From: Thermomicrobiales bacterium | GTDB taxonomy: Bacteria; Chloroflexota; Chloroflexia; Thermomicrobiales; UBA6265 | Length of the DNA stretch: 34,683 nt | Assembly: GCA_023957115.1 (NCBI GenBank) | Contig: JAMLHN010000043.1 | Span: 1 to 34,683, forward strand | Reading direction: 5' to 3' | Shown: piece by piece, positions 1 to 8,408 of the stretch | Layout of the letters: the number at the start of each line of letters is the position of its first letter | Position numbering within the stretch: position 1 is the stretch's first letter | Translations under genes and position numbers: made by a program | The notes under the pieces: generated by a model | Databases searched by the model: none | What the model saw: the letters and a program-made list of their open reading frames with translations, nothing else | Told to the model about the DNA's origin: nothing

Positions 1-1136
1 TCGCCCCGCACTCGGCGGGAATGTTGGGTCTCGCCCATCGAGGGTTTGTTCTGCGTGATCCCTCCCGCCACTTGGCTCGCTTTTTGCGATCCAACGGTTA
101 TCACACCTGCCTGGCGGGGCATCAGCATCTGACATCGGGTGACCCACGCAAGCTGGGATATGAGACGGTTTATGAATCGGGAAATGGCGATGCCGCCGAT
201 GTCGCACCGAACGCGGTCTCATTCCTACGGCAGGCACAACGCGGTGGCGGACGACCGTTTTTCCTGGATGTGGGGTTCGACGAAACGCATCGACCGTTTC
301 ACGAGGCGCCGGTAGATGCTGGACGGTACGTCGCGGTGCTACCGGGGCTGCCCGATACCGTCGAGACACGGCAGGACATGGCTCGGTTTCACGCGAGTCT
401 TCGAGAACTGGACCGAGGGGTCGAGATGGTTCTCGATGAGCTCGAAGCCTCAGGTCAGGCCGAGAATACGATCGTCATCCTCACGACCGACCATGGCCCA
501 GCGTTTCCGGGGATGAAGTCGACCTTGACGGATGCAGGTATTGGGGTTGGGCTGATCGTCCGTGCTCCAGGAATGACAACACCGGGCACGGTGATCGATG
601 CGCTCGTGAGCCAGATCGATCTCTATCCGACCATTTGTGACGTGGCCGGGCTGGAGCGACCGGCCTGGTTGCAGGGCTACTCGATGGTCCCCTTGCTCGA
701 TGGACGGTCGAAACGAATCCGTGACGAGGTCTTCGGGGAAGTGACCTTTCACGCCGCCTACGAACCGCAACGGGTCATCCGCACCGACCGGTGGACCTAT
801 ATTCGGCGATTCGAAGATCAGGAACATCCCGTTTTATCGAACATCGATGCGTCTCCGGCGCGGGACATCTTGTTGGAGCATGGCTGGGCAGAGCGGATAT
901 GGTCCCGGACGTCGCTCTTCGACAATGTCGTGGATCCGCTGCAGCGCGACAACCTCACTGACAGACCGGAGCATGCGATTGTCGAAGCAGATCTCTCTCG
1001 GCGGCTCGAAGCCTGGATGCGCGCCACGGACGATCCTCTGCTCGCCGGGCCGGTTCCGCTCCCCAAAGGAGCGCGTGTCAACCGAGTGTCCGACGGCTCG
1101 CCGGACGACCCACTAGTCGATGCCGACTTTCGCTGA
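1..1136 (+). CDS. Sulfatase family protein (N-sulfoglucosamine sulfohydrolase-like), 5' truncated
   Basis: C-terminal part of a type I sulfatase, an enzyme that hydrolyses sulfate esters or sulfamates, often on glycans. The frame is open from base 3: the codons before the first ATG (base 21) read APHSAG and join GMLGLAHRGF, the segment that follows the modified-Cys signature in this family. The true start and the CxPxR catalytic motif therefore lie left of the window. Visible here are GYHTCLAGHQH, GFDETHRPF, and the metal-binding TTDHG with a following lysine (MKSTL). The HRGF and GHQH wording recalls the heparan N-sulfatase branch, which is a family-level impression and not a substrate assignment. 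The gene runs toward tRNA-Leu, which is on the opposite strand. Confidence 0.9.
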   Translation, partial: APHSAGMLGLAHRGFVLRDPSRHLARFLRSNGYHTCLAGHQHLTSGDPRKLGYETVYESGNGDAADVAPNAVSFLRQAQRGGGRPFFLDVGFDETHRPFHEAPVDAGRYVAVLPGLPDTVETRQDMARFHASLRELDRGVEMVLDELEASGQAENTIVILTTDHGPAFPGMKSTLTDAGIGVGLIVRAPGMTTPGTVIDALVSQIDLYPTICDVAGLERPAWLQGYSMVPLLDGRSKRIRDEVFGEVTFHAAYEPQRVIRTDRWTYIRRFEDQEHPVLSNIDASPARDILLEHGWAERIWSRTSLFDNVVDPLQRDNLTDRPEHAIVEADLSRRLEAWMRATDDPLLAGPVPLPKGARVNRVSDGSPDDPLVDADFR

Positions 1137-1198
1137 GTCTCATGCCGGAGACAATCGGGACGCGAGATGCCGGCCCGGTGCCGGCGTAGCGTCGTCGG

Positions 1199-1279
1199 TG
1201 CGGGCGGTGGGATTCGAACCCACACGGATTACTCCAGCGATGTTTAAGACCGCAGCGTCTGCCATTCCGCCACGCCCGC
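1199..1279 (-). tRNA. tRNA-Leu (anticodon TAA)
   Basis: On the minus strand the acceptor GCGGGCG pairs with CGCCCGC. The anticodon stem GCGGT/ATCGC encloses the loop CTTAAAC, giving anticodon TAA. There is a class II variable arm (GGA...TCC) and a T arm GTGGG-TTCGAAT-CCCAC. The discriminator is A (base 1199). The next genomic bases read CCG, so CCA is not encoded. A TACTAT -10-like hexamer lies just upstream, but no good -35 is visible. Confidence 0.97.
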
Positions 1280-1332
1280 ATGCAACTGGCAAATAGTAGC
1301 GGACCAGCCGGGTTGGCTCGATCCTCCGGAGC

Positions 1333-2256
1333 TTACGGTGCGCCGGCCTCTCTGGAGAAACGTTTTGCGGCCGGTAGTCGCGTACGCGGCGGACGCCCAC
1401 CAATAACTTCGACCGCGGCCGCCGCCAATCCGGCGCCAACGTCGACGGCGCGGCAGATGTCCCGTCCCGACAGCCAGCTGGACAGGAATCCCGCGCAGAA
1501 GGCGTCGCCCGCTCCGGTAGGATCCACAACCGGTCTCGGTTCGACGACAAATGAGCGGACATTCCCACGCTCGCCCACGCTGATCGCGTCCTTCCCCTGT
1601 GTGACGACGGCAACGCCGAACGATCCGCTCAGGATACGGGCGACGTCCTCGGCCTCGGTCGAACCCGAGAGCAATGCTCCGTCCTCATAGCCGGTAAAGA
1701 TGAGATCGGCCCCTGCAAAGGCGGCCCGCGCCCGTTCGATCCCGGTGTCCGCAAGGAAACCAGCCGAGCCGGGAGAGACGCTGACCAGGACGCCTGCGGC
1801 CCAGCAACGCTCGATCAACGTTCGCACACCGGCAATTCCGGCATGGTTCAACAGAATATGTCCAGTGAAATGCAAGATGCTCGCCCGCTGGAGAAAGGCG
1901 TCCGGCACATCGTTCGGATCGAGATCGACGTTGGCTCCGCGGTCGGTCAGCATATCGCGACGCTCATCCTGCACCACAACCACGATGCGGCCGGTCTGCA
2001 GCTCGGGATGCTCGCGCAACCTGGCATAGACGCCCGGCAGAGCGGCCACGTGCCGTGGAGCGTCTCCAGCGCCCACCACACCAATGAAATCGACGTCTGC
2101 GTTGATCACGCCCAACCACGCCGCGGTATTTGCGGCCGATCCGCCCGGACGCGCCCGAATCATCGACGGCGTGTCCGTGTCGAGACGAATCGGCTCGTGC
2201 GGCATAACCACGATATCGTCGATGACATCTCCATAACAGATGATTCGGTCAGCCAA
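1333..2256 (-). CDS. psuK: PfkB-family sugar kinase, probable pseudouridine kinase
   Basis: Ribokinase/PfkB-fold kinase of about 307 residues that probably phosphorylates pseudouridine to pseudouridine 5'-phosphate. The first strand (IICYGDVIDDIVV), the N-terminal signature GGSAANTAAWLG and the C-terminal signature DPTGAGDAFCAGF with its catalytic Asp are all present. I place the start at the TTG at 2256, which overlaps the end of the glycosidase gene by 8 bases and puts the first beta strand at residue 5. A longer reading from an upstream codon at 2298 only adds out-of-frame glycosidase sequence. The pseudouridine assignment rests on tight coupling to psuG; alone, a ribokinase-like sugar specificity could not be excluded. 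Confidence 0.85.
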   Translation of the reverse strand: MADRIICYGDVIDDIVVMPHEPIRLDTDTPSMIRARPGGSAANTAAWLGVINADVDFIGVVGAGDAPRHVAALPGVYARLREHPELQTGRIVVVVQDERRDMLTDRGANVDLDPNDVPDAFLQRASILHFTGHILLNHAGIAGVRTLIERCWAAGVLVSVSPGSAGFLADTGIERARAAFAGADLIFTGYEDGALLSGSTEAEDVARILSGSFGVAVVTQGKDAISVGERGNVRSFVVEPRPVVDPTGAGDAFCAGFLSSWLSGRDICRAVDVGAGLAAAAVEVIGGRPPRTRLPAAKRFSREAGAP

Positions 2257-3151
2257 GGGCAGCCCACGCTTTGGCAATCTCACCGGCCACACGCACATTG
2301 TTGCGAGCCAGATTCAGATTGACTTCGAGGCTCGTGCCCCCGGAAAGCTTCACGATTTCGAGAAGCAGGTACGGCGTCACCGCCTTGCCCGTGATCCCCT
2401 GCTCTTCCGCCAGTTGGAGCGCCTGCCCCAGGATACGGTCATGCTCGTCGATATCCCACGCCTGTTCGGCCGGCACCGGATTGGCAAGCACGATCCCCTG
2501 ACGCAGTCCCAGCACATCTCTCACCCGCATGACCCGTGCCACGTCCTCAGCCGATTGGACGGACCAATCGAGGCGGCAATTCGATTCCCGGATCCAGAAT
2601 CGGGGAAACACGTCGGTCCCAAATCCGATGACCGGAATACTCAACGTTTCGAGGCGTTCCAGGGTCGCCTCGATATCGAGCACCGATTTGACCCCGGCGG
2701 AAACGACCGTAATTGGCGTTTCGGACAACATCAGAATGTCGGCCGACTCATCGAACGAGCTCGACGCTCCCCGGTGGACGCCTCCTAAACCGCCCGTGGC
2801 AAACACCCGAATGCCCGCTCGATTCGCCAGATACGCCGTCGCCGCCACCGTCGTCGCGGCGCTCGATTGTAGGGCTGCCAGTATCGGCAAGTCTCGAACG
2901 CTTGCTTTCGCCATCGGCTCTTCGGCAACGCGTCGAATTCCCTCGGCGCTCAAACCGACCTGCGGAACGCCATCGAGAACGGCAATGGTTGCCGGAGTGA
3001 CCCCAACATCGCGCAAGATTTGCTCGAACTCCTGCGCCGCCTCGAGATTCCGGGGTCGTGGCAACCCGTGCGAGATGATCGTCGACTCCAGCGCGACGAC
3101 TGGACGTCTCGATGCAAGCGCGGCTTGCACCTCAGCAGAAATGGTAATCAT
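2249..3151 (-). CDS. psuG: Pseudouridine-5'-phosphate glycosidase
   Basis: About 300 residues, the usual length for PsuG/IndA proteins, which cleave the C-glycosidic bond of pseudouridine 5'-phosphate to uracil and ribose 5-phosphate. Characteristic segments are VALESTIISHGLPRP near residue 20, a lysine in AKASVRDLP (about 82), FATGGLGGVHRG (about 117-128), the Asp in SADILML (about 138), and the lysine in VVSAGVKSVLDI (about 155), which I align from memory with the Schiff-base lysine of E. coli PsuG. The C terminus has NNVRVAGEIA. The ATG at 3151 is chosen because the family starts just before this point; the open frame upstream to 3241 is not family-like. It is the middle gene of a leftward operon with the PfkB kinase. 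Confidence 0.93.
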   Translation of the reverse strand: MITISAEVQAALASRRPVVALESTIISHGLPRPRNLEAAQEFEQILRDVGVTPATIAVLDGVPQVGLSAEGIRRVAEEPMAKASVRDLPILAALQSSAATTVAATAYLANRAGIRVFATGGLGGVHRGASSSFDESADILMLSETPITVVSAGVKSVLDIEATLERLETLSIPVIGFGTDVFPRFWIRESNCRLDWSVQSAEDVARVMRVRDVLGLRQGIVLANPVPAEQAWDIDEHDRILGQALQLAEEQGITGKAVTPYLLLEIVKLSGGTSLEVNLNLARNNVRVAGEIAKAWAALG

Positions 3152-3266
3152 GCGGAAAGGGTAATCAATTCCACTGCCGCGTTGTCTTCGATGGACCGAG
3201 ACTGGATCGAACCGCCGCCAGTGCTTGCGGCTCGATCCCACACCGGAGCGCTCCGTAGCGTCAGAT

Positions 3267-4289
3267 CTACGCCCGCGGTATCTCGACCTTTCGCCCTTCG
3301 GCGATCGACCGTTCGGTGGCTTCGATCATTGCCGTCACGGCGGCGCCATCTTCCACGGGGATGGCTGGCTCCCGATCTTCGATCACCGCATCCACCAGAT
3401 CGTGCAGACTCCCCCACCACGAATCCGGGAGCTTGAAATAGCTCCAGAGGGACGGCCGGGCGAACATATGCTTCCCGACCTTGTCCGACGAAAGCTCGAA
3501 TCCCTGGCGAATGCCATCGAATCCAAGCCGTCCTTCGGATCCGTTCATCGTGATCTCGAACTCGACGATGGCCGGCCACGACTCCGGAATGATCCAGGAC
3601 GTTTCGAAGGTCACGAACGTCCGCTCGAAGTTCACCACCGCCTGGATTGCGTCGAACGCATCGATACCCCGCTCAGCCAGAATCTTCTTCGATCCGACCG
3701 CATAGACATCCTTGGCTTCCTGACCGAGGAACCAGCGGAGCAGGTCCATGGTATGGGCAAAGAGGAACCACTGCGGTCCGGAACGTCCCGCCCAGCTCAG
3801 CATCTGCGTTGGAACCCAGATGGTATCGCTGCACCGGCAATAGGCATAGACCGGATCGCCAATCTCACCGTCCTGAACCGCCCCATGAATCGACTGGAAC
3901 TGTCCGTTCCAGCGATTTCCGAGGTTGACGGTGACCTTCAGGCCCTTTTCGCGCGAACGCGTAGCGATCTCATTGGCTTCCGCGGTCTTCGTCGCAAGCG
4001 GCTTTTCAACCAGAAGATGCTTACGCGCCTCGAGCATGCGGATCGCCGCTTCGTGATGAAGGTGATCGGGAGTGGCAATGCTGACGATTTCGGCGTCCGA
4101 TGCGGCTACATCGGCCAAATCGGTCGTCCAGCGACATCCCAGGGCCTCTCCAACCGCCCTGGCTCGATCCGCATTCAGATCGTGGACGAGAACCAGATCC
4201 GCCTTCGAGTTGGCCACGTACTGGGCTGCATGCTGCTCACCCAGCAGACCAACTCCAATGACTGCCGCGTTGACGCGTCGATCGCCCAT
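3267..4289 (-). CDS. Gfo/Idh/MocA family NAD(P)-dependent oxidoreductase
   Basis: A 340-residue two-domain dehydrogenase of the type acting on sugars, inositols and related polyols. The N-terminal Rossmann fold shows GVGLLG at residues 12-17, and the conserved EKPLA stands at about 95-99. A C-terminal alpha/beta domain contains WFLFAHTMDLLRWF with the usual catalytic-region His near 179. The ATG at 4289 is preceded by AAGGGG, eight bases away. It is the first gene of the leftward set, followed after about 115 bases by psuG and psuK, so it may handle a sugar related to the ribose released there. That link is context only. Confidence 0.88.
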   Translation of the reverse strand: MGDRRVNAAVIGVGLLGEQHAAQYVANSKADLVLVHDLNADRARAVGEALGCRWTTDLADVAASDAEIVSIATPDHLHHEAAIRMLEARKHLLVEKPLATKTAEANEIATRSREKGLKVTVNLGNRWNGQFQSIHGAVQDGEIGDPVYAYCRCSDTIWVPTQMLSWAGRSGPQWFLFAHTMDLLRWFLGQEAKDVYAVGSKKILAERGIDAFDAIQAVVNFERTFVTFETSWIIPESWPAIVEFEITMNGSEGRLGFDGIRQGFELSSDKVGKHMFARPSLWSYFKLPDSWWGSLHDLVDAVIEDREPAIPVEDGAAVTAMIEATERSIAEGRKVEIPRA

Positions 4290-4311
4290 TCATCCATCCC
4301 CTTTTTGGTAC

Positions 4312-4325
4312 CTTCGAGCTCGAAG
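4312..4325. promoter_or_regulatory. Perfect 14-bp palindrome in a divergent promoter region
   Basis: CTTCGAGCTCGAAG is an exact inverted repeat in the 110-base gap between the divergent Gfo/Idh gene and the LLM oxidoreductase gene. Its position suits an operator for either promoter. No regulator gene lies beside it, so function is a guess. Confidence 0.35.
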
Positions 4326-4399
4326 CAGAAAAGCAACGTACTATGCGATGGCGCGAATCATAGATCACCGAAAGCCGGAATGTTGGGGAGTCATTTCAA

Positions 4400-5374
4400 A
4401 TGGGTAAACGACCGATCGATGTCGGGTTGATCATTACAACGGTCGAGGATCGGGATCGAGACTGGATTCTCTCCTGGCCAGAAATCAAAGAGCTCGTGGT
4501 GCTGGGCGAATCGGTTGGGTTCGACTCGGTCTGGATTCCCGATCACCTGATTCACGAACCCGAAGGGGTCGAACGCTACGGAATCTGGGAAGCCTGGTCG
4601 CTGATCTCCGCCCTCGCGGCCGTCACCTCCCGCATCCGGATCGGCCCACATGTGCTCTGTACCGGTTGGCGGAACCCGGCCATGATTGCCAAAATGGCCG
4701 ACACCGTCGACGAGATCAGCAACGGGCGCCTCATCCTCGCGCTTGGCGCCGGCTGGCACGAACCCGAGTACCGCGCGTTTGGATTTCCCTTCGATCACCG
4801 TATCGGCCGCTTTGCAGAGTCGCTGGAGATTATTGCTCCGTTGTTGAAAACGGGATCCGTGACCTTCGAAGGCGAGTTCAGCTCGGCCGTCGACTGCGAG
4901 CTCCGTCCGCGGGGTCCGCGACCGGACGGACCTCCGATCATGATCGGGACCATCGCCGGAACCCCGCTCGGTGGCTGGCTCGGCATCGAGCGCGGTGGCA
5001 ATCGCGTGCTCGATCTCGTCGCACGGTATGCCGACCTCTGGAACTGCCCGATCGTCAACGATCCGAGTCTCATCCCCGGTATTCGGGAGATGATCGACAC
5101 TGCCTGCATCCGCAATGACCGCGATCCCAAGTCACTCCCACGAACGAACGGAGTCGCCTTCAATCTTCCTGGATGGGAATCCACGCCCGGCAACCCAAAC
5201 GTCCGCGAGCGCAGGCTGGCAATGGGCGCACGGGAGGGCGATCCTGCCGAACTTGCCGAGCTGCTCCTCGCATTTGCCGAGCAGGGCGTATCCGAGGTTC
5301 ACGTCCAGCTCGACCCGGAGACACCCGCTGGCATCGAACAGTTCGCGAAAACACTGGAAATCCTCGACCAATAG
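4400..5374 (+). CDS. LLM class flavin-dependent oxidoreductase
   Basis: A 324-residue luciferase-like monooxygenase-superfamily protein, a TIM barrel using FMN or F420. Typical features are GFDSVWIPDHL near residue 40, the strand and helix around TSRIRIGPHV, and the hallmark GRLILALGAGWHEPEYRAFG around 112-131. The C-terminal end (GVSEVHVQL...GIEQFAKTLE) is also usual for the family. The ATG at 4400 has GGGGAG about nine bases upstream. It is transcribed away from the pseudouridine genes, and the substrate is unknown. Because Thermomicrobia and Actinobacteria use F420, either cofactor is possible. Confidence 0.88.
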   Translation: MGKRPIDVGLIITTVEDRDRDWILSWPEIKELVVLGESVGFDSVWIPDHLIHEPEGVERYGIWEAWSLISALAAVTSRIRIGPHVLCTGWRNPAMIAKMADTVDEISNGRLILALGAGWHEPEYRAFGFPFDHRIGRFAESLEIIAPLLKTGSVTFEGEFSSAVDCELRPRGPRPDGPPIMIGTIAGTPLGGWLGIERGGNRVLDLVARYADLWNCPIVNDPSLIPGIREMIDTACIRNDRDPKSLPRTNGVAFNLPGWESTPGNPNVRERRLAMGAREGDPAELAELLLAFAEQGVSEVHVQLDPETPAGIEQFAKTLEILDQ

Positions 5375-5435
5375 ACCACGAGATCCCAGGTCAGTGGACA
5401 AGAGACCGACCACTCGTCGCCAGCTCGACGAAGAC

Positions 5436-5464
5436 AAAAAAGGGCCGCGCAGCACGCGTGGCCC
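5436..5464 (-). terminator. Rho-independent terminator for tRNA-Gly
   Basis: Read on the minus strand, a GC-rich hairpin (GGGCC/GGCCC and GCG/CGC arms, two-base bulge, loop over 5450-5454) is followed at once by six T residues and GTC. It lies about 40 bases downstream of tRNA-Gly in the same orientation. Confidence 0.75.
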
Positions 5465-5504
5465 ATCCCGTTTTCCGTGTCTTGACGCTCTCGTTGGGTT
5501 TCGG

Positions 5505-5576
5505 AGCGGAAGACGGGATTCGAACCCGCGACCTTCTCCTTGGCAAGGAGATGCTCTACCACTGAGCCACTTCCGC
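5505..5576 (-). tRNA. tRNA-Gly (anticodon GCC)
   Basis: On the minus strand GCGGAAG pairs with CTTCCGC. The D arm is GCTC/GAGC, the anticodon stem CTCCT/AGGAG encloses TTGCCAA (anticodon GCC), and the T loop is TTCGAAT. The discriminator is T, the normal base for tRNA-Gly. CCA is not encoded. A strong promoter lies upstream and a terminator downstream, so this looks like a single-gene transcription unit. Confidence 0.97.
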
Positions 5577-5608
5577 ATGGCGACCAGGAGGCGGTCGCCA
5601 GAGTCGCG

Positions 5609-5637
5609 ATTCTACCTATACGATGTCGCGCTGTCAA
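5609..5637 (-). promoter_or_regulatory. Near-consensus sigma-70 promoter of tRNA-Gly
   Basis: On the minus strand a perfect -35 TTGACA (5632-5637) is separated by exactly 17 bases from TAGAAT (5609-5614), one mismatch from TATAAT. Transcription would begin near 5602, about 25 bases before the mature tRNA. Confidence 0.82.
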
Positions 5638-5663
5638 GGCGTTCGTCGCCCCAACCGATGCGC

Positions 5664-6194
5664 TTACAACTGTTCATATTCCGACCGCAAATGACCGTTC
5701 TGATTGGCACATGCATGCGGGCCCGGTCCCATCGGCATGCCACACATCACACAGCGCGGACGTCCCGCGGCAACAACACGCTCGGCCTCGTCCGCAATCT
5801 CCGCAGCCTGTATTCGAGTCAGGCGACAGAGCGCCGCCGGACCGAACTCCTCGAGCTCTTCCAGGTCATAGGCAATGATGACGATCCGGTCTCGCGCTTC
5901 GTCGTACCCAATCTCGAGCTTCCCAACGCGAAATTGCCGGTCGGAACCCAGGTCGAATCGGGGCTCCGTATCGGGCGCGACCGTCTCCTCTGGCGTTCCG
6001 GGCAGTTGGTCCAGCAGCTGTTCGAGTGCACGTCCCAACGCGTCCACCTGGAGCTTCTCCATCCAGAGGACGGTTGTTTCGTCACCGGAGGAAAGCAGCA
6101 AACGAAATCGCCGCTGCCCCGGCTCGCCCAACGCCTCGACATTGGCCCAGCGCACATCGATTGGGGAAATTTCTCGACCCTCGGATTCGGACAC
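5664..6194 (-). CDS. DUF3090 family protein
   Basis: A 176-residue protein of a family found mainly in Actinobacteria and Chloroflexota, with no established function. The diagnostic N-terminal part GEPGQRRFRLLL...VLWMEKLQVDALGRAL leads into a helix ending LLDQLPG. The C terminus carries the small CxxC...H.C cluster (CVMCGMPMGPGPHAC) followed by NGH, likely a metal-binding knuckle. I choose the GTG at 6194 because AGGAG sits six bases upstream and the length then fits the family. A longer frame to 6335 would overlap the divergent rodA promoter region and adds no family-like sequence. Confidence 0.85.
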   Translation of the reverse strand: MSESEGREISPIDVRWANVEALGEPGQRRFRLLLSSGDETTVLWMEKLQVDALGRALEQLLDQLPGTPEETVAPDTEPRFDLGSDRQFRVGKLEIGYDEARDRIVIIAYDLEELEEFGPAALCRLTRIQAAEIADEAERVVAAGRPRCVMCGMPMGPGPHACANQNGHLRSEYEQL

Positions 6195-6367
6195 CAAACT
6201 CTCCTGAAGTCGCGTTAAGTTTACTACCGGTCCGGAAACATCGTGCCCACGTCGAGATAGGCGCGACGCCCGACCCATGCCATACTTGCGCTTCCGAGCT
6301 GGAATGTTCGGTTCGATCTTCATCCTGTGCGCCATCTTTCCGTTTGCAGCCGGTTCGATCCTCGACG

Positions 6368-7483
6368 ATGAATTCCCGAAAGCTTCAAGACTTCGATTTC
6401 TATATGGTGCTTACGGCGACGCTCCTGATTGGCTTCGGCGTCGTGGCCATCTGGAGCGCCCAGGGGGCCGGTCAAGTCACGGTCCTCAACGATGGTGTCC
6501 GCCAGGCAATCTTCGCGGCCTTTGGGGCGTTGCTGCTGATCCTGGTTGCAAGTTTCAACTACCGCTTTCTGAGCACGCTTGCCTGGGTCTTCTATGCCGG
6601 CGCGCTCGCCTCGCTCGTCCTGGTCCTGATTCCCGGTATCGGCATGGAAATCGCCGGCTCACGCCGCTGGTTCAACCTCGGGGTGACCACCATCCAGCCA
6701 TCAGAGTTTGCCAAGCTCGCAACCATCATTGCCCTCGCCTCGTTCGTCGCGTCGAGAGGCGAGCAAATGCGCGAGTTTGGCAACTTCGCCGTTTCGTTGC
6801 TGATCGCCAGCGTTCCGGCCGGTCTTGTCTTCCTCGAACCGGATCTCGGAACAGCGAGCGTCTTCGGCGTTATCTGGCTGGCCATCATCGTGACAACCCA
6901 GGTTCGCTGGCGGTATCTCGGCCCGGTGCTACTCGGCTCGATTCCGTTCGCGTTCGTTGGATGGCACTTTCTGATGGAGGACTATCAAAAAGACCGCCTG
7001 CTGATATCGTTCGACCCGTTCAAGGATCCAACCGGGACTGGATACAACATCATCCAGGCCCGCTATGCCATCGGCGCTGGCGGAATGTTCGGTTCCGGCC
7101 TCGAGGGTGGAACACAGAGTCGCCTAGAGCTCCTGAAGGTACGCGAGTCCGACTTCATCTTCGCGCATGCAAGTGGCATGGTCGGATTCGTCGGCATGAT
7201 CTGCTTGTTCGTGCTCTATATCATCTTGCTCTGGCGTTGTCTGCGTGTGGCCCAATCGGCGCGGGATCAATTCGGCCAGGCGCTCGCCATCGGGTTCTCG
7301 GCCATGCTCTTCTACCAGTCCTTCGTCAATATGGGCATGAACATGGGCATCATGCCGGTAACCGGCATCACGTTGCCGTTGATCAGCCAGGGATCGTCGT
7401 CGCTCTGGACATTCCTCATCGGAATCGGCATCTTGCAAAGCGTGCTGGTGCATCACCGCAAGCTCGCATTTCAGGCGCCCTGA
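6368..7483 (+). CDS. rodA: SEDS peptidoglycan glycosyltransferase RodA/FtsW
   Basis: A 371-residue multi-pass membrane protein of the SEDS family, which polymerises lipid II into glycan strands during elongation (RodA) or division (FtsW). Conserved segments include IQPSEFAKLATIIAL, LEPDLGTA, the large periplasmic loop with GSGLEGGTQSRLELLKVRESDFIFA, and the C-terminal NMGMNMGIMPVTGITLPLIS followed by QGSSS. I count about ten hydrophobic segments. The start is the ATG encoding MNSRKLQDFDFYM; the long open frame upstream is not membrane-like. No penicillin-binding protein is adjacent. The stop overlaps the convergent rsmI stop region by 13 bases. RodA rather than FtsW is preferred by overall appearance only. 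Confidence 0.88.
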   Translation: MNSRKLQDFDFYMVLTATLLIGFGVVAIWSAQGAGQVTVLNDGVRQAIFAAFGALLLILVASFNYRFLSTLAWVFYAGALASLVLVLIPGIGMEIAGSRRWFNLGVTTIQPSEFAKLATIIALASFVASRGEQMREFGNFAVSLLIASVPAGLVFLEPDLGTASVFGVIWLAIIVTTQVRWRYLGPVLLGSIPFAFVGWHFLMEDYQKDRLLISFDPFKDPTGTGYNIIQARYAIGAGGMFGSGLEGGTQSRLELLKVRESDFIFAHASGMVGFVGMICLFVLYIILLWRCLRVAQSARDQFGQALAIGFSAMLFYQSFVNMGMNMGIMPVTGITLPLISQGSSSLWTFLIGIGILQSVLVHHRKLAFQAP

Positions 7484-8298
7484 CCGTTCGAACGTTTCAG
7501 AATCTGTTCGTAGATTTCAGAGCGCGCCCCACCGGTCTGTCGCGCAATCGACTTTGCCAGTGATGACGGCGACATGCCCGTAGCAATTCCGGCATCGATC
7601 AACGCATCGATATCGCCCATGGGTTGCCCGGCAACACCCGCGCCAACGACGACTGCAAACTCGCCTTTCACGATTGCCCGTTCGAGCAATCCCGGCAGCT
7701 CCGCAGCCGTACCTCGGATGGCTTCCTCATGGAGTTTGGTCAGCTCGCGATAGACGACCACGGCTCGATCGGACGCCAGCTCGCCGAGCTCTCGGGCCAG
7801 ACGCGGCATGCGCGGACCAGACTCGTAGATGACCAACGGCAGCGCCGCGCGCAACGCGCGATCGAGGGCATCCCTCCGCTCACCAGTCGATCGCGGCAGA
7901 AATCCGAGAAAGATGAACGGACCGTCGACCAATCCGGAACCGGAGATCGCCGCCGTCACCGCCGACGGTCCCGGCACTGGAACGACCCGGTGACCGGCAT
8001 CGGCCGCGGCCCGCACGAGGATCGATCCCGGGTCCGAAATGGCCGGAGTGCCCGAATCGCTTACCAGCGCCACATCCCCCGCCTCCAATGCCACCAGAAA
8101 CCGATCTACCCGGGCTCGCTCATTGAAGCCGTGGTTGCTCAGCATCGGGGTGTCGATGCCCAAACGTTTGAGCAACATTCCGGTATGCCGCGTGTCTTCG
8201 GCAGCAATCAGCGAGACCTCGGAAAGCACGCGGCGAGCGCGTGGCGACATGTCTTCCAGATTGCCGATCGGCGTGGCGACAACAAAGAGCGTGCCCAT
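7471..8298 (-). CDS. rsmI: 16S rRNA (cytidine(1402)-2'-O)-methyltransferase
   Basis: A 275-residue tetrapyrrole-methylase-fold enzyme that 2'-O-methylates C1402 in the decoding centre of 16S rRNA. Signature segments are the N-terminal LFVVATPIGNLEDMSPRA, the AEDTRHTGMLLKRLGI motif (about residues 37-52), VALVSDSGTPAISDPGS for SAM binding, and VPVPGPSAVTAAI. The C-terminal ARQTGGARSEIYEQIL is the usual family tail. The start is the ATG for MGTLFVVATPIG at 8298, where the family normally begins. It diverges from dnaX and converges on rodA. Confidence 0.95.
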   Translation of the reverse strand: MGTLFVVATPIGNLEDMSPRARRVLSEVSLIAAEDTRHTGMLLKRLGIDTPMLSNHGFNERARVDRFLVALEAGDVALVSDSGTPAISDPGSILVRAAADAGHRVVPVPGPSAVTAAISGSGLVDGPFIFLGFLPRSTGERRDALDRALRAALPLVIYESGPRMPRLARELGELASDRAVVVYRELTKLHEEAIRGTAAELPGLLERAIVKGEFAVVVGAGVAGQPMGDIDALIDAGIATGMSPSSLAKSIARQTGGARSEIYEQILKRSNGQGA

Positions 8299-8408
8299 AG
8301 CGCAGGTTATCCGTGTCCTCCCTGACCGCACGCCAGAGTCGTGCTACATTGGCACTCACGCCTCGCGCCGATCGTCCGATCACGCCCAGCGACTGGAGCT
8401 CGTTTTTC

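Noticed and set aside
1169..1185. GCCGGC inverted repeat as a terminator for tRNA-Leu
   Set aside because: The stem is short, the loop five bases, and no T run follows.
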